A stretch of 64,000 nucleotides of DNA from Flavobacterium cupriresistens (GTDB lineage Bacteria > Bacteroidota > Bacteroidia > Flavobacteriales > Flavobacteriaceae): contig NZ_CP087134.1 of assembly GCF_020911925.1 (NCBI RefSeq), positions 1,364,001 through 1,428,000 on the forward strand. The letters are read 5' to 3'. The notes beneath the pieces were generated by a model. It saw only the letters and a list, made by a program, of their open reading frames with translations. It searched no databases and was not told the origin of the DNA. A program made the position numbers and the translations under genes. Below are positions 15,456-23,953 of the stretch, piece by piece (position 1 is the first letter of the stretch; each line of letters begins with the position of its first letter).

Positions 15456-17648
15456 TTGAAAAAATTCACCAATTATAAACAAGCTGATTTTAAGGATTGT
15501 GGCCCCACATGTTTAAAGATTATCGCAAAGCACTACGGCAAGACAATCCATATTCAGGAGTTGAGGGAGCATAGTGAAACAACTCGTGAAGGAAGTAATT
15601 TGCTTTTTTTGAGCGATGCAGCAGAGAAAATTGGTTTCAGAACTTTAGGAGTTAAGTTAAGTCCGGAGCGCTTAGAAGAAGCTCCATTACCTTGTGTTTT
15701 ACACTGGAATCAGAATCATTATGTTGTGCTTTATAAAATTAAAAGAGGCACTTACTATATCTCAGATCCGGCTTTTGGTTTAATTGAATACACTAAAGAA
15801 GATTTTATTAAATTTTGGATCGGAAACAATGCCGATGAATCAACTCAGGAAGGAATTGCCTTGTTGATCGAAGCTACTCCAAAATTCTTTCAGACCGATT
15901 TTGACAAGGAAGATCATAAAGGCATCGGATTCGGATTGTTGTCCCAGTATGTTTTAAGATACAAAACCTTTCTAGTTCAATTAAGTATAGGGTTATTAGC
16001 CAGTAGTTTGCTGCAGTTGATTTTTCCTTTTTTAACCCAGAGTATCGTTGATATCGGGATTCAAAACCAGAATATTAATTTTATATACCTGATTCTGTTT
16101 GCGCAATTGTTTCTTTTTGCCGGAAGAACAGGTTTAGAACTTATTCGGAGTTGGATATTACTTCATCTTTCAACGCGGATAAACATTTCGCTCATCTCTG
16201 ATTTCTTTATTAAATTAATGAATCTGCCTATTTCGTTTTTTGATGTGCGAATGACGGGAGATATCATGCAGCGTATAAACGATCATAGAAGAATTGAGCG
16301 TATCCTGACTACATCCTCCTTAAACGTTTTATTCTCCATAATCAATATGTTTGTGATGGGCGGCGTTTTGGCTTATTTTAATCTCAAAATATTTTTTGTG
16401 TTCTTCGCAGGAAGTGTTCTTTACTTTGTGTGGATCACGTTGTTTTTAAAACGAAGAGAAGTTTTAGATTATAAGCGTTTTGCAGAGGTTTCCCAAGAGC
16501 AAAGTAAAGTGATGGAGCTGATCAACGGTATGCAGGAGATTAAGCTTCACAATGCCGAAAAACAGAAGCGTTGGGGCTGGGAATATGTGCAGGCAAGGTT
16601 GTTTAGAGTTTCAATAAAAGGACTGGTCCTGGAGCAAACACAAACGATCGGTTCCTCAGTGATCAATGAATTAAAAAATATTTTTATCATCTTTTTGTCG
16701 GCCAAATTAGTTATTGATGGTTCCATTACACTCGGTATGATGTTGGCGATTAGCTCCATTGTAGGGAGTTTAAATGGACCAATTACACAACTTATAGAGT
16801 TTGTTCGAGAGCTTCAGGATGCCAAGATTTCATTAGCAAGACTATCTGAAATTCATGAAAAAGAAGACGAAACACAACAAGAAGTACACCAAACCAGTGA
16901 AGTTCCTTTTGACGCTGATATAGAGATAAAAAACCTATCCTATCGTTACTTAGGCTCTGATATCCCTGTTTTAGATGATTTAAGCCTGATAATTCCCGCA
17001 AATAAGGTTACGGCAATAGTTGGTGTTAGTGGAAGCGGGAAAACGACTCTGATGAAATTACTGCTTAAATTTTATGAGCCGGAGAAAGGTGAGATTCATA
17101 TTGGTTCTGCACAGTTAAAAAATGTGTCACAAAAAGCATGGAGAGCCAATATTGGTGCGGTTATGCAGGAAGGTTTTATTTTTAGTGATACCATCGCCAA
17201 CAATATTGCCATTGGTGTTGACAAGGTAAATAAAGAACGATTGGTTTATGCCGCCGATGTTGCCAATATAAAAGAGTATGTTAGTGGCTTGCCGCTGGGT
17301 TTTAATACTAAAATTGGCTCTGAAGGTTTAGGTATGAGTACAGGTCAGAAACAACGATTGCTTATTGCCAGGGCAGTATACAAAAACCCGGAAATCTTGT
17401 TTTTTGATGAAGCCACTTCGGCTTTAGATGCTAATAATGAAAAGGAAATTATGCGAAAATTGGATATTTTCTTCAAAGATAAAACCGTAGTGGTAATTGC
17501 ACATCGTCTGAGTACGGTAATGAATGCGGATCAGATCGTGGTTTTAGACAAAGGGCGCATTATTGAAATAGGAAGTCATTCGGCTTTAGTAGAACAAAAG
17601 GGGAATTATTTTGAATTGGTTAGAAATCAATTACAATTAGGAAACTAA
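15456..17648 (+). CDS. C39 peptidase-containing ABC exporter (PCAT) for double-glycine peptides
   Basis: 730 residues. The N-terminal C39 protease has its triad: Cys15 in DFKDCGPTCL, His88 in NQNHYVVLY and Asp104 in ISDPAFG. It cuts after Gly-Gly leaders on the cytosolic side. A six-helix exporter domain follows (~165-440), then an ATPase domain: Walker A GVSGSGKTT, Q-loop VMQEGFIFSD, signature GMSTGQKQR (S-T-G in place of the usual LSGGQ), Walker B ILFFDEATSALD and H-loop VIAHRLS. The start is TTG at 15456; no ATG fits and the family N-terminus (KKFxxYKQxDxxDCGPT) is complete from here. Its own -7 box (15431..15438) gives a ~10 nt leader. The HlyD gene follows after 2 nt. Confidence 0.93.
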   Translation: MKKFTNYKQADFKDCGPTCLKIIAKHYGKTIHIQELREHSETTREGSNLLFLSDAAEKIGFRTLGVKLSPERLEEAPLPCVLHWNQNHYVVLYKIKRGTYYISDPAFGLIEYTKEDFIKFWIGNNADESTQEGIALLIEATPKFFQTDFDKEDHKGIGFGLLSQYVLRYKTFLVQLSIGLLASSLLQLIFPFLTQSIVDIGIQNQNINFIYLILFAQLFLFAGRTGLELIRSWILLHLSTRINISLISDFFIKLMNLPISFFDVRMTGDIMQRINDHRRIERILTTSSLNVLFSIINMFVMGGVLAYFNLKIFFVFFAGSVLYFVWITLFLKRREVLDYKRFAEVSQEQSKVMELINGMQEIKLHNAEKQKRWGWEYVQARLFRVSIKGLVLEQTQTIGSSVINELKNIFIIFLSAKLVIDGSITLGMMLAISSIVGSLNGPITQLIEFVRELQDAKISLARLSEIHEKEDETQQEVHQTSEVPFDADIEIKNLSYRYLGSDIPVLDDLSLIIPANKVTAIVGVSGSGKTTLMKLLLKFYEPEKGEIHIGSAQLKNVSQKAWRANIGAVMQEGFIFSDTIANNIAIGVDKVNKERLVYAADVANIKEYVSGLPLGFNTKIGSEGLGMSTGQKQRLLIARAVYKNPEILFFDEATSALDANNEKEIMRKLDIFFKDKTVVVIAHRLSTVMNADQIVVLDKGRIIEIGSHSALVEQKGNYFELVRNQLQLGN

Positions 17649-17650
17649 TC

Positions 17651-18946
17651 ATGGCAGAAGATAATAGTACATTCGAATTAAGAAGTGAAGAAGTTCAGGA
17701 CATACTCACCAAAGTACCTCATTGGATGATACGTTGGGGAACAGTACTGATATTTACCATAATTGTGATGCTGTTTTTTGTGTCCTGGTTTATCAAATAT
17801 CCGGATGTTGTCAATACCGAAATTGTGATCACAACGAATATTCCACCCGAAAAAATAGTTTCTAAAACTTCCGGACGAATAGAAGCGATATTGGTTAAAG
17901 ATAAAGCCGTCATACAAAAAAACACCACTTTGGCAGTTATTGAAAATACCGCGAATTATGAAGATGTTTTTTTATTGAAGGATATTGTTGATCATTACAA
18001 TATCAATGAATCCAAAAAAGATTTTCCTTTTGCATTGTTGAAAAATACCCAATTAGGAGAAATTGAAAGTGCTTATGCTGTTTTTCAAAAAGACTATCAG
18101 GCGCAGGAATTAAACAAAGATTTGCAACCTTTTGAAGTAGAAAGCAGAGCGCAAACATCAGAGAACATTCAAATAAAAGAACGATTGGATATTTTGCAGC
18201 AGCAAAAAGCAATCAATGAAAGCGAATTGCAACTCCAGAAGAACGAAGTGGCTCGTTTTGAAACTTTGTTTAATAAAGGAATAGTTTCGACTCAGGAAAT
18301 GGAGGCTAAAAAGCTGAATTATCTTCAGGCACAAAAGAATTACAGGAGCTTATTATCGTCGATTTCGCAATTGAGGTCCTCACTTATTGATAATACAAAA
18401 TCAAGTCAAAGTTCGCACATAAACAGCACTAAAGAAGAAGTTAACCTGGGACGCAATATGGCGCAATCTTTTTATCAGCTCAAAAAAGTGATAAAAGACT
18501 GGGAGCTTAATTATACATTGAAATCCTCAGTTAGTGGTGTTGTTACTTTTTTACAGGTTTGGACAGAAAATCAAACGATTAATGCCGGAGATAACGTTTT
18601 TTCGATAATTCCGGATGCAAGAAATGGTTTTGTCGGAAAAGTTAAAGCGCCCGCTTTAAATTCCGGGAAAATAAAAGTGGGACAAAGAGTGAATATAAGA
18701 CTATCCAATTTTCCCGACAGAGAATTTGGAGTTTTATATGGTACAATTCAGAACATTTCGTTGGTTCCCGATAAAGATGGAAATTTATTACTGGATGTTG
18801 CCTTGCCAAACGGATTGGTAACGTCTTATAAAAAGAAAATCCTGTTTCAGCAAGAGATGAAAGGAAGTGCCGAAATCGTGACGGAAGATTTGCGATTACT
18901 GGAAAGAATTTTATATCAGTTTAAAAGTATTTTTGAACAGGTTTAA
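17651..18946 (+). CDS. HlyD family secretion adaptor (periplasmic)
   Basis: 431 residues. A short cytosolic N-terminus is followed by one membrane helix (~28-48, WGTVLIFTIIVMLFFVSWFI), a lipoyl-like half-motif (VSKTSGRIEAILVKDKAVIQ), a long coiled-coil hairpin (~100-270) and the second half-motif with beta-barrel (YTLKSSVSGVVTFLQVW, then GKVKAPALNSGKIKVGQRV). This is the adaptor that joins the C39 ABC exporter to an outer-membrane TolC-type channel. No TolC gene lies in the window, so a housekeeping channel is presumably used. It begins 2 nt after the exporter stop and is translationally coupled. Confidence 0.9.
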   Translation: MAEDNSTFELRSEEVQDILTKVPHWMIRWGTVLIFTIIVMLFFVSWFIKYPDVVNTEIVITTNIPPEKIVSKTSGRIEAILVKDKAVIQKNTTLAVIENTANYEDVFLLKDIVDHYNINESKKDFPFALLKNTQLGEIESAYAVFQKDYQAQELNKDLQPFEVESRAQTSENIQIKERLDILQQQKAINESELQLQKNEVARFETLFNKGIVSTQEMEAKKLNYLQAQKNYRSLLSSISQLRSSLIDNTKSSQSSHINSTKEEVNLGRNMAQSFYQLKKVIKDWELNYTLKSSVSGVVTFLQVWTENQTINAGDNVFSIIPDARNGFVGKVKAPALNSGKIKVGQRVNIRLSNFPDREFGVLYGTIQNISLVPDKDGNLLLDVALPNGLVTSYKKKILFQQEMKGSAEIVTEDLRLLERILYQFKSIFEQV

Positions 18947-18986
18947 TTTTTAAGTAACCGAAAAGTTTCTTCGTATAAAGTAAAGA

Positions 18987-20240
18987 ATGAAAAAAATTTG
19001 TTTTATTGTTTTTGTTGCGTGGTTTCAATGGGTAGGGGCTCAGGGGAAATGGGCTAAAAACTCAAATGTAGTGCTCACTTTTAGCATTTCAGGAGATATT
19101 AAAGATTCAAAAACAAAAGAGGTAATTCCAAATGCCGATTTGTATCTGCTTAATTGTAATAAAAGTAGTGTCGCAAATGAGGATGGAATTTTCCAATTCA
19201 ATATTCCAAAAAGTAGTTTTAATGATCAGTTGGTTATTTCGGCTGTGGGTTATTATTCCGATACTATTTTGGTTTCTCAGCTTGAAAAACTAAAGCATGA
19301 ATCCTTTCATATCGCATTAAATAAAGAAACAGAGGCTGAAATCGTTTTGAATGATATGGTGGTTTTGTCTTCAAAAAATAAAGCAAAATCGGATTCTCCG
19401 GAAACAATTTTAAAAAAAGTAAGACAGCATATAAAGGATAATTATTATCAGGAGCCATTTAATCAGAAATTCTTTTTTAGAGCGCAATGTAAAAAGGATG
19501 GTGTGTTTTCTGTTAATGAAGCAGCTTCTATTATGACCTATAGTCCAAATGGAATTAGGGTTTCAAAAGATGCAGCGACGAATTATTTTGGGGAGATTCT
19601 TCAATTTAAAGGTAAGGCGGAAGAAACTTCAAAAGAAAATTGGGAAGGAATAGGGTATTTTGGAGTTGTTGTCTTTCGAAATATAGTGTTGAGTAGCCAA
19701 AATGTACTCTATGAAGCTGCTTCATTTGAGTTGAAAAAAGAAAAAACAATTGAGTACGCCGGAAAGAAAGTGTACGTAATCAGTTTTCAGAATTTAGTGC
19801 CGGATGTGTATTCAACAGGTTTTGGTAATCCTTCACCTAAATCGGTAAGTGGGTTTATCTATATCGATACCGTTTCTTTTGCTGTGGTGAAGTTTGAGCA
19901 ATATGTAATTTTAAATGCAGACCGGTCAAATGATAGTGATCATGTATGGATTCAATCATCCGTGAAAATGACGCAGACTTATAAATGCGTAAACGGTAAA
20001 TATTTTGTAAATTATTGCAATGAAAAAAAAGAAAGCCGTTATTTTTCAACAGTAGAGAAAAAACAAATAGGAGAGGCAAATTCAAATTACGATTTAATGT
20101 CTGAAGATGTCAATACAGATAAAGTACTGCCAATAGTACGCCCTATAGATCGACTAAAGTTAGATGTAAAAGTAGCAGAAGACCCGGAATATTGGAATAA
20201 TAACAATTTTATTCCGGAGATTAAAAACAATGATTTGTAA
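18987..20240 (+). CDS. Secreted CarboxypepD_reg-like domain protein
   Basis: 417 residues with a signal peptide (MKKICFIVFVAWFQWVGAQG). Residues ~30-110 form a carboxypeptidase-like regulatory (beta-sandwich) domain, e.g. ISGDIKDSKTKEVIPNADLY and SVANEDGIFQFNI. The remaining ~300 residues resemble the outer-membrane-associated domain found with such N-termini in Bacteroidota (SPETILKKVRQHIKDNYY). It begins 40 nt after the HlyD gene on the same strand and may be co-transcribed, which would make it an outer-membrane component of the peptide secretion module. Its role is unknown. Confidence 0.7.
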   Translation: MKKICFIVFVAWFQWVGAQGKWAKNSNVVLTFSISGDIKDSKTKEVIPNADLYLLNCNKSSVANEDGIFQFNIPKSSFNDQLVISAVGYYSDTILVSQLEKLKHESFHIALNKETEAEIVLNDMVVLSSKNKAKSDSPETILKKVRQHIKDNYYQEPFNQKFFFRAQCKKDGVFSVNEAASIMTYSPNGIRVSKDAATNYFGEILQFKGKAEETSKENWEGIGYFGVVVFRNIVLSSQNVLYEAASFELKKEKTIEYAGKKVYVISFQNLVPDVYSTGFGNPSPKSVSGFIYIDTVSFAVVKFEQYVILNADRSNDSDHVWIQSSVKMTQTYKCVNGKYFVNYCNEKKESRYFSTVEKKQIGEANSNYDLMSEDVNTDKVLPIVRPIDRLKLDVKVAEDPEYWNNNNFIPEIKNNDL

Positions 20241-20249
20241 AGGTTCTCG

Positions 20250-20957
20250 CTACATCTTCAGATAGAAATCCTGTGTTAGCGCAATATATTCGGGAGTATA
20301 AACATGTCTTTCGATTTCGATTGTTAGTTCGTCGATTTCAATTTCGGTATTTTCGTTTCGGCTAAAAGCCATTAAACTGCGCTTAATACTTGAAGTTGGA
20401 GTTCCTTTTACACGAGTTATTTTGGTAGGGTATAGCTCTGATTCTTTTGCCAGGGCAATAAAACTATCTTCTTCTTTATAAGGAAGGATAACTGCAAATA
20501 TTCCATTCTCAGAAAGCAATAAATCGGCAGCCTCAATTAATTCTTCAAAAGGCATAGCGTCCTGAAAACGGGCTAAATCGCGTTGTTCACTTTCAGTTTT
20601 ATAATCTTCAGAATAAAAAGGAGGATTGGAAACAATTAAGTCATATTCATCTTCAGGTTCTTCTATAAACTCATCCAGTCCTGCGTGAAAGCAAAACAAA
20701 CGGTCTCCCCATGGAGAATTTTCAAAATTCTCTACAGCTTGTTCGTAAGCATCTTCGTCAATCTCCAAAGCGTCTATTTGCTCTGCAGCTGTACGTTGCG
20801 CAAGCATAAGAGCAATAACTCCCGTTCCCGCACCAACGTCTAAAACGCTAAACGGATTATGATTTATGGTAGCCCAAGCGCCTAATAAGACACCATCAGT
20901 TCCGACTTTCATAGCGGTTTTGTCTTGTTGAATAGAGAATTGTTTGAATGTAAACAT
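20250..20957 (-). CDS. trmN6: tRNA1(Val) (adenine(37)-N6)-methyltransferase
   Basis: 235 residues. Class I SAM methyltransferase with motif I VLDVGAGTGVIALMLAQ, the acidic end of strand 2 DALEIDEDAYEQA and the N6-adenine/catalytic NPPF motif (LIVSNPPFYSEDYK). The opening FTFKQFSIQQDKTAMKVGTDGVLLGAW is diagnostic of the YfiC/TrmN6 family, which methylates A37 of tRNA1(Val). The gene ends 10 nt from the convergent CarboxypepD_reg-like gene. Identification rests on whole-length family resemblance. Confidence 0.88.
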   Translation of the reverse strand: MFTFKQFSIQQDKTAMKVGTDGVLLGAWATINHNPFSVLDVGAGTGVIALMLAQRTAAEQIDALEIDEDAYEQAVENFENSPWGDRLFCFHAGLDEFIEEPEDEYDLIVSNPPFYSEDYKTESEQRDLARFQDAMPFEELIEAADLLLSENGIFAVILPYKEEDSFIALAKESELYPTKITRVKGTPTSSIKRSLMAFSRNENTEIEIDELTIEIERHVYTPEYIALTQDFYLKM

Positions 20958-20965
20958 AACTTAGT

Positions 20966-21000
20966 AAATTCCAAATTTTTTAAAATTCCAAATTCCAATT
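20966..21000. repeat. Left arm of ~35 bp inverted repeat flanking a small gene
   Basis: AT-rich tract of attccaaatt-type units. Its reverse complement matches 21519..21554 almost throughout, with only an indel or two. The pair brackets the four-helix-bundle gene. Confidence 0.75.
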
Positions 21001-21077
21001 AAGAGGGATGTCTTGCTTGAAGAAGGAATTTGCAATCTAATTTTGTGGTGCAAAAGTAAGACTAAAATCTTGATTAA

Positions 21078-21428
21078 TTAGTGTGCAGTTTTGGTAATTA
21101 TTGTTGATAAAATCTTTCGTAATTGTTCTATTTCAATTAAAAGAGATTCGGAGTATGTATTTTGGTCGGTGTTTAAATCGTGGAGTAAGCGCAGCCAATA
21201 TTTAGATTCCTTTGCTTCTTTTCGGGCTATTTTAAGTCTGAAAGCTAAATCTTTATCGCTTAATTTTTCGTTAGCTTCAATGTAATTAGCACCAACCGAA
21301 CCAGACGATCGTATTAATTGTTTCCCATCCTCAATATTAGATGCAGTTTTGGGTAAAGTTTTAATATAAAGTCGACATTCGCGAGCAAACAAAAATGTTC
21401 GTTCCTCCAAATCATAAGGTTTGTTCAT
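21078..21428 (-). CDS. Four-helix bundle protein (23S rRNA intervening-sequence family)
   Basis: 116 residues of the TIGR02436-like four-helix-bundle family. Diagnostic: LIRSSGSVGANYIEANEKLS, then FRLKIARKEAKESKYWLRLL. These small pentamer-forming proteins were first seen inside 23S rRNA intervening sequences but are common as stand-alone genes of unknown function in Bacteroidota and appear mobile. Here the gene sits between rimM and trmN6 and is bracketed by a near-perfect 35 bp inverted repeat (20966..21000 and 21519..21554), which supports an insertion by a mobile unit. A ~50 nt spacer separates its start from the rimM terminator. Confidence 0.83.
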   Translation of the reverse strand: MNKPYDLEERTFLFARECRLYIKTLPKTASNIEDGKQLIRSSGSVGANYIEANEKLSDKDLAFRLKIARKEAKESKYWLRLLHDLNTDQNTYSESLLIEIEQLRKILSTIITKTAH

Positions 21429-21494
21429 AATATAAATTATTACAAACCAAAAATAACAATTTTATATCAATAAAATAAGATTTTTCTGTCAAAT

Positions 21495-21516
21495 TAAAAA
21501 ACAACCGCAAGGTTGT
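21495..21516 (-). terminator. Terminator of the rpsP-rimM transcript
   Basis: Hairpin ACAACC-gcaa-GGTTGT (21501..21516) followed on the minus strand by a T-run, 42 nt after the rimM stop. The inverted-repeat arm 21519..21554 lies between the stop and this hairpin. Confidence 0.7.
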
Positions 21517-21518
21517 AA

Positions 21519-21554
21519 AATTTGGAATTTGGAATTTTAAAAATTTTGGAATTT
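21519..21554. repeat. Right arm of ~35 bp inverted repeat flanking a small gene
   Basis: Matches the reverse complement of 20966..21000 nearly base for base, with an extra base within the T-run. See the four-helix-bundle gene. Confidence 0.75.
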
Positions 21555-21557
21555 AAA

Positions 21558-22082
21558 TTAAAGGTACATTTCAACCAGTCCTTCCGGCAGGTTCATGATG
21601 ACTTTTTTGTTTTCACGATCTACTTTGACTAAGAAATGGTCGATCATCGGAATCAGCATTTCGACTTCGCCATTTAAAACTTCAAAAAGAGGTTGTGCAG
21701 TAGTATCGTTTACGGCAACTATTTTTCCGAAAACGCCTAAACGTTGGTCTTCAATTTCGAAACCAATAACTTCGTGAAAATAAAATTTGTTACCGCTAAG
21801 TTTTGGTAACATATTTAAAGGAAGATAAATTGCATTACCCATGATGGCATCTGCATCTTCTTCGGTATTCATGTCTTCAAAACGAATTCTAAGAAAATCG
21901 TTTTTGTGCAAAGAGCTTTTTTCAATAAAAAAAGGAACCAAGTGTTTGTTGCATTCAACAAACACTGATTCCAAGTTTTCGTATAACTCGGGTTCATCTG
22001 TGTCTAAATAAGCCAAGACTTCCCCCTTGAAACTAAATTTTTTAGCGATCTTACCTAAATAAAAACATTCTTCTTTACGCAT
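21558..22082 (-). CDS. rimM: Ribosome maturation factor RimM
   Basis: 174 residues, standard length. N-terminal beta-barrel: YLGKIAKKFSFKGEVLAYLD. PRC-barrel half: FYFHEVIGFEIEDQRLGVFGK and VLNGEVEMLIPMIDHFLVKVD. RimM helps assemble the 30S head domain and binds S19. It starts 16 nt after rpsP, as in many bacteria, so both are one operon read from the rpsP side. Confidence 0.92.
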   Translation of the reverse strand: MRKEECFYLGKIAKKFSFKGEVLAYLDTDEPELYENLESVFVECNKHLVPFFIEKSSLHKNDFLRIRFEDMNTEEDADAIMGNAIYLPLNMLPKLSGNKFYFHEVIGFEIEDQRLGVFGKIVAVNDTTAQPLFEVLNGEVEMLIPMIDHFLVKVDRENKKVIMNLPEGLVEMYL

Positions 22083-22098
22083 TCTCGCTAACTAATAT

Positions 22099-22662
22099 TT
22101 ATGCTTCAGTTGTTTCGTTATTTTCTTCAGCAGCAGGAGCTTCTTCAGTTGATACTTCAACTTCAGTAACTTCTTCAGCTGCAGGAGTTGCAGCAGCAAT
22201 AGCATCAGCTTCAGCCTGAGCTGCAGCAGCTAAACGCTTAGCGTTAACTTCTTGTTCTGCTTTGAAAGCTTTAGCTTTAACATCAGCTTGTGCTTTTGTT
22301 AAACCGTCTTTTTTAGCGTCAACTTTTCCAGATTTAGCATCTAACCAAGCAGCTAATTTAACGTCAGCTTGCTCTTGAGTTAAAGCACCTTTACGAATAC
22401 CTCCATCAAGGTGGTGTTTCAATAAAGCACCTTTATAAGAAAGGATAGCTCTAGCAGTATCAGTTGGTTGTGCACCATTGTGTAACCATTTAACTGCACT
22501 ATCAAGGTTTAAGTCGATAGTTGCTGGGTTTGTGTTTGGATTGTAAGTACCGATTTTCTCTAAGTATTTACCATCTCTTTTTGAGCGTGCATCTGCAGCT
22601 ACAACCCAGTAAAAAGGTTTTCCTTTTTTACCGTGTCTTTGTAATCTAATTTTTACTGACAT
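22099..22662 (-). CDS. rpsP: 30S ribosomal protein S16 with long Ala/Glu-rich tail
   Basis: 187 residues. The first ~85 are a canonical S16 (MSVKIRLQRHGKKGKPFYWV, then RDGKYLEKIGTYNPN). The remaining ~100 residues are a low-complexity Ala/Lys/Glu-rich tail (KAEQEVNAKRLAAAAQAEAD), a known Bacteroidota extension with no assigned role. It is the first gene of the rpsP-rimM operon. A strong -7 box (TATCTTTG, 22712..22719 on this strand) lies about 50 nt upstream next to a short palindrome (cccctattaattaaggg), with no well-placed -33 TTG. Confidence 0.95.
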   Translation of the reverse strand: MSVKIRLQRHGKKGKPFYWVVAADARSKRDGKYLEKIGTYNPNTNPATIDLNLDSAVKWLHNGAQPTDTARAILSYKGALLKHHLDGGIRKGALTQEQADVKLAAWLDAKSGKVDAKKDGLTKAQADVKAKAFKAEQEVNAKRLAAAAQAEADAIAAATPAAEEVTEVEVSTEEAPAAEENNETTEA

Positions 22663-22856
22663 AATCGTTTGATTAAATTTTGAGGTACTCGACCCCTATT
22701 AATTAAGGGCGCAAAGATATAATTTTTTTCTGAATTGTGCGTTCAAAACTATATTAAATGTCTTTAAGGTGTATTATTCTTAAAATTTTGTTGTTTTTGA
22801 GCTTGCTTTTTAGCTATTTCTTTTAAATCAAATACTTTTGCATTAAATTATTCTGT

Positions 22857-23333
22857 ATGAAAAAATATTTTTATTTTCTTTCATTACTTCTTGTACTCAC
22901 CTCTTGTACAGAAGAGATAAAGTTCAATAACCCTGCATTTCAAGCTTTAAAAGATAATGATTTTTGGAGAGCCCAGAGTTATAGCGCACACATTGGAACA
23001 GATGGGAGAGTAGTCATTGAAGGAACATTGGGTTTTGAAAAAGTGAGTCTGCAAACGGCTTCTTCAGGTGAAAAAAACTATGTTCTTGGTGTTGATGCAA
23101 TTTCAAAAGCATCCTATTTAAATACGCTTCCGGCTGAAGTAGAAGGATTCTCTACAGGAACCAATATTGGGGACGGGCTGATTGTGATTACGGAATATAA
23201 TACGGAAACCAACACGATTTCAGGAACTTTTAAATTTAGTGCGGTGAATCCGGAAGAAAATAATACCGAAAAATCAGAAGTCCATTTTACAGAGGGAGTG
23301 TTTTACAAAGTGCCACTAGAACCTGTCCAATAA
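22857..23333 (+). CDS. DUF6252-type lipoprotein
   Basis: 158 residues. Lipoprotein signal peptide (MKKYFYFLSLLLVLTSC) with lipobox LTSC. The rest is beta-rich (NNPAFQALKDNDFWRAQSY, GTNIGDGLIVITEYNTETN) and resembles the DUF6252 family of Bacteroidota envelope lipoproteins of unknown function. A TACTTTTG -7 box (22833..22840) lies about 17 nt before the ATG, giving a very short leader. It is a single-gene unit. Confidence 0.75.
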   Translation: MKKYFYFLSLLLVLTSCTEEIKFNNPAFQALKDNDFWRAQSYSAHIGTDGRVVIEGTLGFEKVSLQTASSGEKNYVLGVDAISKASYLNTLPAEVEGFSTGTNIGDGLIVITEYNTETNTISGTFKFSAVNPEENNTEKSEVHFTEGVFYKVPLEPVQ

Positions 23334-23479
23334 GACATTGCTTGTAATTTGATTTCTCATTGCTTGATTCTGGTTGATTTTTACTTTTTTAAATCAAAAT
23401 AAAAGCATAAATAAACTAATATATAGTGGATTAGAGAAAAATAAGATTACATTTGCTACATTATTATAAATAAGTACAT

Positions 23480-23833
23480 ATGAACATTTTTGTTGGAAGC
23501 CTTCCATTCAGTATTGAGGAAGCAGATTTAAGAGAGTCTTTCGAGGCTTACGGAGCAGTTGATTCAGTTAAAATCATTACTGATAAATTCACTGGAAGAA
23601 GCAAAGGATTTGGTTTCGTTGAGATGCCAAACGATAGCGAAGCTCAAAAAGCAATTGATGAATTGAACGGAGCTACTGTTCAAGGACGTGCAATTGTTGT
23701 TAATAAATCTGAACCGAAACCTGAAGGTGAAAGAAGAAGCTTCAATAACAACCGTGGAGGTGATTCTCGCGGAGGTTACGGAAACAACCGTGGTGGTGGA
23801 AATGACCGTGGTGGTAACAGAGGAGGATATTAA
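23480..23833 (+). CDS. RNA-binding protein with RRM and RGG-rich tail
   Basis: 117 residues. The RRM (1-80) has RNP2 (NIFVGSL) and RNP1 (KGFGFVEM) in the right places. The last ~35 residues are Gly/Arg/Asn-rich with repeated RGG-like units (NNRGG, SRGGYG, DRGGN), as in glycine-rich cold-response RNA-binding proteins. It probably acts as an RNA chaperone. A TACATTTG -7 box is at 23448..23455. A good terminator follows (23855..23886). Confidence 0.92.
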   Translation: MNIFVGSLPFSIEEADLRESFEAYGAVDSVKIITDKFTGRSKGFGFVEMPNDSEAQKAIDELNGATVQGRAIVVNKSEPKPEGERRSFNNNRGGDSRGGYGNNRGGGNDRGGNRGGY

Positions 23834-23854
23834 TATTTTTTTCTAAATATACAA

Positions 23855-23886
23855 AAGGCGTCAATTTTTATTGACGCCTTTTTTTT
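23855..23886. terminator. Terminator after the RRM gene
   Basis: Perfect 10-bp stem (aaggcgtcaa at 23855..23864 and ttgacgcctt at 23871..23880), 6-nt loop, T-tract on the plus strand. It may also stop the leu transcript from the other side, with a weaker T-run. Confidence 0.88.
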
Positions 23887-23903
23887 GTGCCGTATTGTGC
23901 CTT

Positions 23904-23947
23904 CCGTAGAGACGCACAGCAGTGCGTCTCTACGTGCGTCTCTACGG
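23904..23947. repeat. Palindromic repeat with two alternative right arms
   Basis: The left arm (cgtagagacgcac, 23905..23917) can pair with gtgcgtctctacg at 23922..23934 (4-nt loop) or, shifted by one base, with tgcgtctctacgg at 23935..23947. It is a dispersed GTAGAGACGCA-type repeat located just after the leuB stop. Confidence 0.8.
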
Positions 23948-23953
23948 TTATTT

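Noticed and set aside
15456-15458. TTG start codon of the exporter regarded as an error
   Set aside because: The family N-terminus is complete from this codon and the -7 box lies just upstream, so the non-ATG start was kept.
21078-21428. Part of a 23S rRNA intervening sequence
   Set aside because: No rRNA sequence is in the window. The gene is a free-standing family member.
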